Assembly (NCBI GenBank): GCA_025929535.1
Contig: JAICLZ010000023.1
Location: forward strand, 1 to 55,402
Length of the DNA stretch: 55,402 nucleotides
Direction of reading: 5' to 3'
DNA from: Gemmatimonadaceae bacterium
Lineage (GTDB): Bacteria > Gemmatimonadota > Gemmatimonadetes > Gemmatimonadales > Gemmatimonadaceae
The notes beneath the pieces were generated by a model. It was not told where the DNA came from, did not search any database, and worked only from the letters and a program-made list of their open reading frames with translations. The position numbers and the translations under genes were made by a program. This document shows, piece after piece, positions 27,195 through 34,768 of this stretch (positions are counted from its first letter, which is position 1; each line of letters opens with the position of its first letter).

Positions 27195-28421
27195 ATGCGA
27201 ATTCTCGAGCCATTTCAGCGATTCGCCGGTAGTGAGGCGGCGAGCGGCGTGGTCCTGCTCGCGTCCACGGCGTGCGCGCTCGCGTGGGCCAACTCCCCAT
27301 GGCAGCCCGCGTACGTGTCGCTGCTTCACCACGCACTCCCCCTTGGCTCGGGCCCCATTCGCTTCGATCTCACCGTGCACCAGTGGATCAACGACTGCCT
27401 CATGGCGCTGTTCTTCCTTCTCGTCGGGCTCGAGATCAAGCGCGAGATGCGCTGTGGCGAGCTCGCATCGCTACGAAAGTCGGCGCTCCCGATCGCCGCC
27501 GCCGCGGGCGGAATGATCGTCCCGGCGCTCCTCTATGCCGCGCTGAACGGCGGCGGCATCGGTGCGAGAGGGTGGGGAATTCCCATGGCCACCGATATCG
27601 CCTTCGCGCTCGGCATTGCCGCGCTGCTCGGACCGCGCGTTCCGGTCTCGCTCAAGGTCTTTCTCGCGGCTGTCGCGATCGTCGATGACATCGGGGCGGT
27701 GCTCGTGATCGCCATCTTCTATACGGCATCCATTGCGTGGGCGAGCCTGGGCGTGGTCGCGGCTCTCGTGATCGTGCTCGTGCTCCTCAATCGAGCCGGC
27801 GTGCGGCATCCGGCTCCCTATGTCCTCGCGGGGGTAGTGCTCTGGGTTGCAGTCCTCTCGTCCGGCATCCATGCCACGATCGCCGGCGTGCTGCTCGCAC
27901 TCACCATTCCCGCGAGTGCGCCGGACGCCGAGAGCTCGCTGCTGGAGAAGCTCGAGCACGCGCTCGGCACGCCGGTCGCGTTCCTCGTCGTTCCGCTCTT
28001 CGCGCTCGCGAATGCGGGTGTCCGGATCGGCGGCGCGGTATCGAGCGGACCCTCCGCGACGGTGCTCGCCGGGATCGTCGTCGGTCTCGTGCTCGGCAAG
28101 CCGCTCGGCATCTCGCTCGCGGCATGGCTGGCCGTGCGCATGCGGATCGCGACGCTGCCGGACGGCGTGAGCTGGCGCATGCTTCGGGGCGTGAGCTGGC
28201 TCGGCGGCATCGGGTTCACGATGTCCCTGTTCATCGGAGCGCTGGCGTTCACCGACGAGGTGCTGCTCGATGCCGCGAAGATCGGGGTGCTGCTCGCGTC
28301 GTGCGCCGCGGCGTTCATGGGCTGGCTGATGCTGCGCGAGCGGCCGCTCGCCAATGAGCTCTCCACATCCGGAGATTCCGAATCCGAAGCGCGCCCGGCG
28401 TCGGTCAGCGTGCCGGAGTAG
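27195..28421 (+). CDS. nhaA: NhaA Na+/H+ antiporter
   Basis: A 408-residue transporter of about 12 helices. The adjacent aspartates Asp164-Asp165 in AIVDDIGAV are the proton/sodium-binding pair of NhaA. GLEIKREMRCGELAS, GIPMATDIAFALGI, GIHATIAGVLLALTIP and SWLGGIGFTMSLFI are all family blocks. ATG 27195 follows GAGGTGAG at good spacing; the 31-codon upstream extension is not family-like. It exchanges cytoplasmic Na+ for external H+ across the inner membrane. I see no recognisable sodium riboswitch in the leader. The C-terminal 25 residues are a disordered acidic tail. Confidence 0.95.
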   Translation: MRILEPFQRFAGSEAASGVVLLASTACALAWANSPWQPAYVSLLHHALPLGSGPIRFDLTVHQWINDCLMALFFLLVGLEIKREMRCGELASLRKSALPIAAAAGGMIVPALLYAALNGGGIGARGWGIPMATDIAFALGIAALLGPRVPVSLKVFLAAVAIVDDIGAVLVIAIFYTASIAWASLGVVAALVIVLVLLNRAGVRHPAPYVLAGVVLWVAVLSSGIHATIAGVLLALTIPASAPDAESSLLEKLEHALGTPVAFLVVPLFALANAGVRIGGAVSSGPSATVLAGIVVGLVLGKPLGISLAAWLAVRMRIATLPDGVSWRMLRGVSWLGGIGFTMSLFIGALAFTDEVLLDAAKIGVLLASCAAAFMGWLMLRERPLANELSTSGDSESEARPASVSVPE

Positions 28422-28439
28422 TACGAACGGAATGCCGCC

Positions 28440-29912
28440 TCACAGGGGGCTGTTGCCACGCAGCGCCCGTGCGGCGCGCGCACTCTGTCTGGCGCGATAG
28501 TTCCACGAGTACCAACCGTGACTTCGGTCGCGGCCGTGCGTTTCCTTCCGATCGCGCAGCATTCGAATTACATCGCTGCGCTCGGGCTCGTGAAGGCGAC
28601 GGACGCTTTCGACGAGTGCAGGCGTCGCGTCCGCGGAGAGGTCGAAGACGAGATATCTGGTATCCAGCGATCCGGTGGCGGCGTAGCGCTCCACGTTCTC
28701 ACGGACGATCCACGCATCGGTGTTGAAGAACACGCACGCGGCGAGAATCGTGAGCGCGGCGGTCGCGCTGTGATACGCGAAGCGAGCGGACTGCGTTCGT
28801 CTCGCGATCTCCAGCAGCAGAAGCCCGCTCATGCAGGCGAGCACGATCATGTATGCCTGTGCGTACAGGCGCAGCGTCGTGTACCCGTAGGCCTGTTCGT
28901 AGCGCACGACGCGCATGAACGCCATGGCGATCATGCCGCACTCGCCGACGATTGCCGCGGCCGCGATCGGGCGCGCCCACACGTCCGCTGTAATCCAGGA
29001 GCGGCGCGTCACGAGAATCGCTCCGATGACCACCGTGGCCGCCACCGATAACTGGGCGAAGCCGCGGTGCACGTACTCGGCGTACGTGATCCCGCTTCCC
29101 GCAACGGCCGCGGGATTCTTCAGCAGCGAGACCGTGGCGCTGTACACGAACAGCCACATGACCGTTGCGAGCGCGGACAGGAGCACGCGTCGCTCGGGCG
29201 CGCCGAGGACGATGCCGATCGCTCGAGTGGGCTCGTGCGCGGCGAGCCGTCCGCGTTGCGCGGTACTGCACGCGCCCAGAGTGACGCCGAGGAGCACGGC
29301 AAAAAAGAACGTTCGCGCGATGAAGTCATCGGGAACGATGTGCTCGAGTGCATCACGTGCCGCCGCGAACATGGGATCGGCCTCGGCCAGGAGGAGGATC
29401 AACAGCAGGACGATGGGCACGGTGATGGCGGTAGTGCGCACGAGCGACATGACGGCGGGGGCGCGTGCGGTGCGAGCGCTGCCGTTGGCTTCGGCCGCCA
29501 GCCCGGAGAACACGAGGGCCAGCGCGGCAAAGGGTGCCTGCAGCGCCACCAGCGGCCGGAGCACGTCGAGTGAAGAATCGCCCGCGGTGGCGAGCGCGAT
29601 GGCGAGAAGCACGAGTGTGGCGATCACGAGAACCGCCAGCCGAGCGTCGTCCGTCGTGACGGCGGTGCCGAAGGCGAGCACGACTGCCCACGAGCCCGCG
29701 GCCAGGCTCGGCGCGCCCACGGAGCCGTACCGGTCGCGGAGCACCGCGAAGAACGCAATCACGACACAGGTGATCCAGACGCCCCAGTTGATACCAATAT
29801 TGGTGTTCCACAGGATCGCGGTGCCGAGCGTGGCGAGGGACACCGCGAAGCCCCAGGCGGCGAGTGTGGGAGCGTCGGAGTGCGATCGGTCGGTGGCGGC
29901 GGCGTGCGTCAT
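28440..29912 (-). CDS. DUF4173 (DUF4153-like) polytopic membrane protein
   Basis: A 490-residue protein with some 11-12 hydrophobic segments and YAEYVHRGFAQLSVAA near residue 285, the hallmark of DUF4173/DUF4153 proteins. The last ~90 residues are soluble (FNTDAWIVRENVERYAATG onward), ending in an Arg/His-rich tail. The function of the family is unknown. ATG 29912 has GGAG eight bases upstream. The promoter reads TTGCGA-15-TATAAA on the minus strand and is covered by the palindrome at 29934-29956, so a DNA-binding regulator almost certainly controls it. Confidence 0.82.
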   Translation of the reverse strand: MTHAAATDRSHSDAPTLAAWGFAVSLATLGTAILWNTNIGINWGVWITCVVIAFFAVLRDRYGSVGAPSLAAGSWAVVLAFGTAVTTDDARLAVLVIATLVLLAIALATAGDSSLDVLRPLVALQAPFAALALVFSGLAAEANGSARTARAPAVMSLVRTTAITVPIVLLLILLLAEADPMFAAARDALEHIVPDDFIARTFFFAVLLGVTLGACSTAQRGRLAAHEPTRAIGIVLGAPERRVLLSALATVMWLFVYSATVSLLKNPAAVAGSGITYAEYVHRGFAQLSVAATVVIGAILVTRRSWITADVWARPIAAAAIVGECGMIAMAFMRVVRYEQAYGYTTLRLYAQAYMIVLACMSGLLLLEIARRTQSARFAYHSATAALTILAACVFFNTDAWIVRENVERYAATGSLDTRYLVFDLSADATPALVESVRRLHEPERSDVIRMLRDRKETHGRDRSHGWYSWNYRARQSARAARALRGNSPL

Positions 29913-29928
29913 ACGGGCTCCGGAGGCG

Positions 29929-29958
29929 TTGCAAGTACTTTATAGCGCAAAGTACTAT
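29929..29958. promoter_or_regulatory. Palindromic operator over divergent promoters
   Basis: AGTACTTT 29934-29941 and AAAGTACT 29949-29956 are exact inverse repeats with a 7-base spacer; a third half-site GTACTTT lies at 29995-30001. On the plus strand TTGCAA 29929-29934 and TACTAT 29953-29958 (18-base spacer) form a promoter toward the LtaS-like gene. On the minus strand TATAAA sits inside the palindrome and serves the DUF4173 gene. One bound dimer would block both promoters. No regulator gene adjoins. Confidence 0.6.
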
Positions 29959-30074
29959 TTCGCAAGGCGCCCACTGGCCTCCATGCGGCGGTCCGTACTT
30001 TGCCTCGTGCGCGCTTCGTAGATTGTGGCGTGCCCGGACTGCCCACCCCCGATTCACACGTCTCGCCCGCCGCG

Positions 30075-31985
30075 ATGACCGCCGCCGGCGATTTCGCGAT
30101 CCTGATGCCGCCAGGCCGCGCGCACGGCGAGCCCCTGGCCAAGCTCCGCTTCCTGTTTCGCTACATCGCGTTCTGGTTCCTCTATTTCTCGCTGCTCCGC
30201 GTCGCCTTTCTGGTGTACCACCACGCCGAGTCGGCCTCGCTCAGCGCGGGCACGATCGCCGAGGTCCTCCTGCACGGCGCGCGGATGGACATCTCGGCGG
30301 CGAGCTACCTCGCGCTCGTTCCGGTGATCCTCCTCGCGTTCGCCCCGGTCATCCCCGCGCGCATCCTCGCGCTGGTGCTGCGCGGGTACAGCTATGTCGC
30401 GATCTTCATCGCGGCGCTCCTCGCGACAGTCGACTTCGAGCTCTTCTCGAAGTGGGGATCGCGAGTGGACTCGACGCTGCTGCCGTATCTTCGCACGCCC
30501 CGCGAGGCGGCGGCGAGCGCGGAGTCCTCGCCCGTTGCGCTCCTCGCCCTGCTCTTGATCGCGCTCGTCGCATTGGGCGCGTGGTGCTACCGACGGATCG
30601 TCGACAGGCACGTGGCCGAGGCGACAGGGGGCAGATTGCTTCGCACGATGCTCCCTCTTCTGCTCACGGGGGTACTCCTGCTCGTCCCCATTCGCGGCGG
30701 ACTCCAATGGACGCCGCTCAACCCGAGCAGCACCTACTTCTCGCACAGCGACTTCGCCAATCAGACGGGTCTCAACGTCGCGTGGAATTTTCTCCATTCG
30801 CTGACGCTTCGGGACTATCGCACTGCCAATCCCTACGCGTCGGCGATTCCGGAGCCCGAAGCCCGGGTGCTCGTCGACAGCCTGTTGCACACGACTGACA
30901 GCACTACGCGACATCTGCTCCGGCTGCAGAAGCCGAACGTCATTCTCATCATCTGGGAAAGTGCCACCGCGAAAGTGGTGAAGCGACTCGGCGGTCTGCC
31001 GAACATCACCACCCACTTCGACTCGCTGTCGCACACGGGTGTGCTGTTCGACGCGATCTACGCATCGGGCAATCGAAGCGCGAAGGGGCTCGCGGCGATT
31101 CTGAGCGGGTGGCCCGCGCAGAGCAATGCGCCGATTCTGAGCTCACCGGCGCGCGCGGCGCGGCTGCCCGGGCTGGCCACCGACATGGCGCACGCAGGGT
31201 ACCACACCGCGTTCTACTACGGAGGCGAGCTCGAGTTCGCGGATTTCAAGTCGTATCTCGTGGCGCACGGCTTCGATCGGATCATCGGCGAACAGGACTT
31301 CGACCGGAAGGACTGGAGCTCGAAGTGGGGCGCGCACGATCACGTCGTGCTCGCACGCCTGCTCAGCGATACGCGCGCCGCAGCGCGCCCGTTCTTCTCC
31401 ACGCTCTTCACGTTGAGCAGCCACGAGCCGTACGATGTGCCGATGGCGCCTGCGATCGCCGGCACGAGCGAGGAGGCGCACTTTCTCAACGCGCACGTGT
31501 ACACCGATCGCAGCATTGGCAACTTCATCGCGCAGGCCTCGCACGAGCCGTGGTGGGACAGCACGCTCGTCATCATCATCGCGGATCACGGGCACCCGCT
31601 TCCCAAACTCCCGGCGCCCGAGGGCGAATCAGCGTCGCAGCTCTACCACATCCCGATGCTCTGGCTGGGCGGCGCGCTCGCGGTGCGCGACACCGTGATC
31701 ACCGTCGTCGGCTCGCAGGTGGACGTCGCACCAACGCTGCTCGCGCAGCTCGGGCGTTCGCACGCGAGCTTCAAGTGGGGGAAGAACCTGCTCGCGGCCG
31801 ACGTGCAGCCGTTCGCATTCTTCTCGTATCTCGATGGCTTCGGATGGGTGGATGCGCGTGGCCGGTTGGTCTACAGCTACAACACGCATCAGGTCATGCA
31901 GCGCACCCCCGGCGCGGACGAGCGGGCGGTCCGCGCCGGAGAGGCCTATCAGCGCCTGACGTATCAGGACTTTCTCGGGCGGTGA
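30075..31985 (+). CDS. LtaS-like alkaline-phosphatase-superfamily membrane transferase
   Basis: A 636-residue inner-membrane protein with about five N-terminal helices (residues 25-220) and an extracytoplasmic sulfatase-type domain. Glu295 in IIWESAT is the first metal ligand. The nucleophile position is Ser335 in ASGNRSAKGL, where LtaS proteins have Thr. Asp504-His505 lie in IIADHGHPL. Members transfer phosphoglycerol or phosphoethanolamine to envelope glycans or lipids; which one applies here cannot be told. ATG 30075 (MTAAGDFAIL) is chosen over TTG 30000. It is divergent from DUF4173 over a shared operator. Confidence 0.87.
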   Translation: MTAAGDFAILMPPGRAHGEPLAKLRFLFRYIAFWFLYFSLLRVAFLVYHHAESASLSAGTIAEVLLHGARMDISAASYLALVPVILLAFAPVIPARILALVLRGYSYVAIFIAALLATVDFELFSKWGSRVDSTLLPYLRTPREAAASAESSPVALLALLLIALVALGAWCYRRIVDRHVAEATGGRLLRTMLPLLLTGVLLLVPIRGGLQWTPLNPSSTYFSHSDFANQTGLNVAWNFLHSLTLRDYRTANPYASAIPEPEARVLVDSLLHTTDSTTRHLLRLQKPNVILIIWESATAKVVKRLGGLPNITTHFDSLSHTGVLFDAIYASGNRSAKGLAAILSGWPAQSNAPILSSPARAARLPGLATDMAHAGYHTAFYYGGELEFADFKSYLVAHGFDRIIGEQDFDRKDWSSKWGAHDHVVLARLLSDTRAAARPFFSTLFTLSSHEPYDVPMAPAIAGTSEEAHFLNAHVYTDRSIGNFIAQASHEPWWDSTLVIIIADHGHPLPKLPAPEGESASQLYHIPMLWLGGALAVRDTVITVVGSQVDVAPTLLAQLGRSHASFKWGKNLLAADVQPFAFFSYLDGFGWVDARGRLVYSYNTHQVMQRTPGADERAVRAGEAYQRLTYQDFLGR

Positions 31986-32030
31986 CGCGGCGCAGCGACA
32001 GTCGTGTGGCACGCCCGCCGAAGAACTGCC

Positions 32031-32384
32031 CTACTGGACGATGATCGCGCCCGTGTGTTCGGTATGCAGCGTATCCACATAGTCATAGGTGCCCGCCTGC
32101 AGGAAGCTCGTGGACGCCGTTTGACCGAGCGTGAGGGTGTTGCTGTTCGGATTGGATCCCGACGGTACCGTTCCCGTGAAGCGAAGGACGTGCGAATCGC
32201 CGCCGTCGGTCACGGTCCATGTCACGAGCGTATTGGTCTGTACGTTGAGTGTCTCGGGTGTGAATCCGGAATTCGTGATCGAGACATCAGCCGTGTGCGC
32301 CGGCGGTTTGGGACCGGTGCTGTCGCTGCCACCGCATGCTGCGATCGCGATCGCAGCCAAAGGCAAAACAAGACGTACCCGCAT
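32031..32384 (-). CDS. Cupredoxin-like lipoprotein with Asp replacing the copper Cys
   Basis: A 117-residue protein. ATG 32384 follows GGAGG, and the lipobox IAAC puts the lipid on Cys18. The mature domain has the cupredoxin outline: VSITNSGFTPETLNVQTN, VTWTVTDGGDSHVL with His65, and GTYDYVDTLHTEHTGAIIV. In plastocyanin-like proteins the last block reads Y-x-C-x-x-H-x-x-M-x-G. Here the Cys position is Asp104, His107 is kept and the Met position is His110. It could bind copper in a non-blue site or bind another metal. It is convergent with the LtaS-like gene. Confidence 0.82.
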   Translation of the reverse strand: MRVRLVLPLAAIAIAACGGSDSTGPKPPAHTADVSITNSGFTPETLNVQTNTLVTWTVTDGGDSHVLRFTGTVPSGSNPNSNTLTLGQTASTSFLQAGTYDYVDTLHTEHTGAIIVQ

Positions 32385-32556
32385 GGAAAAGCCTCCGAAG
32401 AGAGAGCGTACGGCAATCACGCATGACCGCCGGCTGGTGAGTATCAATTATTTACATGCGGCCCGACAGATCCGCTCGCGCCAACATCACAGCGCTCACC
32501 GAGCAAGAGTTCTGCCGAAGCGAACGGATCACTCGTTCCGGAACATTTGGTGCGCG

Positions 32557-34662
32557 ATGTCACGGATTCTGGCATCGCTGCTGGCGTGCTTCGTGGTATC
32601 GGCAGGCGCCCAGACCACGGTTTCCGTCGATTCATCGCGCCCCCTCGCCACCTTTTCGCCGGCGCAGGCCCTGGGTGCAGGCATCGACGGACATGGACAC
32701 GGCACCCTTCGAGACATCTACACCCCCCCAAACATAGCGGCGATGCGCTCAGCCGGGCTCGACCGCCTCACCTACCGCCTGCGCACCGAGCTCGGAGTCG
32801 AAGCGTGGCACTGGAACCCCGCAGGCCGCTGGAGCGATTCCGCTCACAGTCGCGGCTACTGGATCTCCGATTCAGTCTCCGGCACCCCGATTACCCTCAC
32901 GCACGGCTATCGGCTCCCGCGCCGCGGCAATACAATCGACCAGGCCGACAATACCGGCTACTCCCGCATCGACGACGGCGATACCGCGACCTTCTGGAAG
33001 AGCAATCCCTACCTGGACCCGGCGCTCGACGCCAGCGACCCCACACCGCACCCTCAATGGGTCATCGTCGACCTCGGCTCCGTCTCGCGCGTCAATTCGA
33101 TTCGGATTGCGTGGGCCGATCCCTTCGCCACCGATTTTCGCGTCCAGTTCTGGCGCGGCGACGTCGTGAGCGACATCGACGAGAGCCCTCCCGGCAGATG
33201 GATCACTTTTCCGCGCGGCGACGTCCGCGAAATCCGGGGCGGCGACCTGCAGCTCTCGCTCGCCGACTCGGCCGTTCCGACGCGGTTCGTGCGTCTGATT
33301 CTCACCGCGAGCTCGCACACGGCCGTTGGCGGCGCGCGCGATCCGCGCGATTCCGCCGGCTATGCGATTCGCGAGCTCTGGGTGGGCCGGCGCGCCGGAG
33401 CGAGTCTCACCGATGTCCTTCGACACGGCACCTCGCGACAGACCCAGTCGCTCATCTACGCAAGCTCCACCGATCCATGGCACCGTGCTTCGGACATCGA
33501 TCTCGATCTCGAGCAGCCGGGCTTTGATCGCGTGGCCGCGAGCGGTCTGACGAGCCACGAACCGATGATGATCCCGGTGCCGGTGCTCTTTTCCACGCCC
33601 GAAGACGGCGCGAACGAGCTCCGTTACCTCGTCCATCGCGGCTATGCGTTCGATCGCGTGGAGCTGGGCGAAGAGCCGGACGGCCAGTACGTGACGCCCG
33701 AGGATTACGCCGCACTCTACCTCCGCTGGGCACGCGCGCTTCATGGCATCGCCCCGCGCGCCACGCTCGGCGGACCCAGCTTTCAGAGCCCCGAGTCACG
33801 GGTCATGATGGCGTGGCCGGAAGACTCGGTTGGCGCCCCATGGATGACACGATTTCTGGGCGTGCTCCAGCGTCACCGGGCACTGAGCGAGTACGGCTTC
33901 CTCTCCTTCGAATGGTATCCCTTCGACGACGTCTGCGCGCCAACTGCGTCGCAGCTCGCATCCGCCCCTGGTCGCCTCGCGGAAGCACTCCGCGGCCTCC
34001 ACGAGCAGGGCGTTGCACGCACGCTTCCGTTCGTCATCGCCGAATACGGATACTCGGCGTTCGCGAGCCGAGCGGAGGTGGGGATCGAGGGAGCGCTCTA
34101 CGATGCGGACCTGGTGGGGCATTTTCTGTCGCTGGGAGGTGCCACGGCGTTTCTCTACGGCTACGAGCCCACCTATCTCGACCATGAGCCGCGGTGCGAC
34201 GCGTGGGGAAACAACACGCTCTTTCTCGCAACGAATACACGTGCGATTCGAATGCCGGTCGCTGCATTTCACGCCATCCGTCTCATCACGCACGACTGGC
34301 TCGAGCTCGGCTCCGCCCCGCATGCGATGTACGCCGCGTCTCCAACCAGCGCGGGAGCGCCCGATTCGCTGCTGTCGGCCTTCGCGGTGAAGCGACCGGA
34401 CGGGAAATGGAGCGTCCTGCTCGTGAATCGCGATGCGAAGCGATCGCGCACGGTGCGGTTACGCTTCGCGGACAATCCAAACGCGGCCGTAATCAGCGGG
34501 CTGCACGACGAATGGCTGTTCTCGCGCGCGCAGTATCGCTGGATCCCTGACGGCGAGCACGGTCATCCGCGGCCGGATCATCCTCCCCGGCACCGGAGAA
34601 CGCGCGCAGACCAGATTCGACTTCCGCCATACTCTCTCGCCGTCGTTCGCGAATCGTACTGA
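32557..34662 (+). CDS. Exported discoidin-domain glycosidase-like protein
   Basis: A 701-residue protein with a signal peptide (MSRILASLLACFVVSAGAQ). Residues ~105-280 form an F5/8 type C (discoidin) domain: GYSRIDDGDTATFWKSNPYL, PHPQWVIVDLGSVSRVNSIRIAW and TRFVRLILTASS. The second half resembles a retaining glycosidase TIM barrel. RVELGEEPDGQYV holds candidate acid/base Glu372 or Glu373, and PFVIAEYGYSAF holds candidate nucleophile Glu496 at a strand end. A small beta domain closes the chain. The family assignment, near GH39/GH79 in clan A, is tentative. The substrate is unknown. Confidence 0.75.
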   Translation: MSRILASLLACFVVSAGAQTTVSVDSSRPLATFSPAQALGAGIDGHGHGTLRDIYTPPNIAAMRSAGLDRLTYRLRTELGVEAWHWNPAGRWSDSAHSRGYWISDSVSGTPITLTHGYRLPRRGNTIDQADNTGYSRIDDGDTATFWKSNPYLDPALDASDPTPHPQWVIVDLGSVSRVNSIRIAWADPFATDFRVQFWRGDVVSDIDESPPGRWITFPRGDVREIRGGDLQLSLADSAVPTRFVRLILTASSHTAVGGARDPRDSAGYAIRELWVGRRAGASLTDVLRHGTSRQTQSLIYASSTDPWHRASDIDLDLEQPGFDRVAASGLTSHEPMMIPVPVLFSTPEDGANELRYLVHRGYAFDRVELGEEPDGQYVTPEDYAALYLRWARALHGIAPRATLGGPSFQSPESRVMMAWPEDSVGAPWMTRFLGVLQRHRALSEYGFLSFEWYPFDDVCAPTASQLASAPGRLAEALRGLHEQGVARTLPFVIAEYGYSAFASRAEVGIEGALYDADLVGHFLSLGGATAFLYGYEPTYLDHEPRCDAWGNNTLFLATNTRAIRMPVAAFHAIRLITHDWLELGSAPHAMYAASPTSAGAPDSLLSAFAVKRPDGKWSVLLVNRDAKRSRTVRLRFADNPNAAVISGLHDEWLFSRAQYRWIPDGEHGHPRPDHPPRHRRTRADQIRLPPYSLAVVRESY

Positions 34663-34768
34663 GCCGGCGGCTGAGCGCGGGTCATTTGCATCTCACGGAC
34701 GATAGTTGCGAGATTTCGGGGTCCAGCGAGACTCGCGACGGCTCCCCGCAATCGGACGGTCCTTCACA

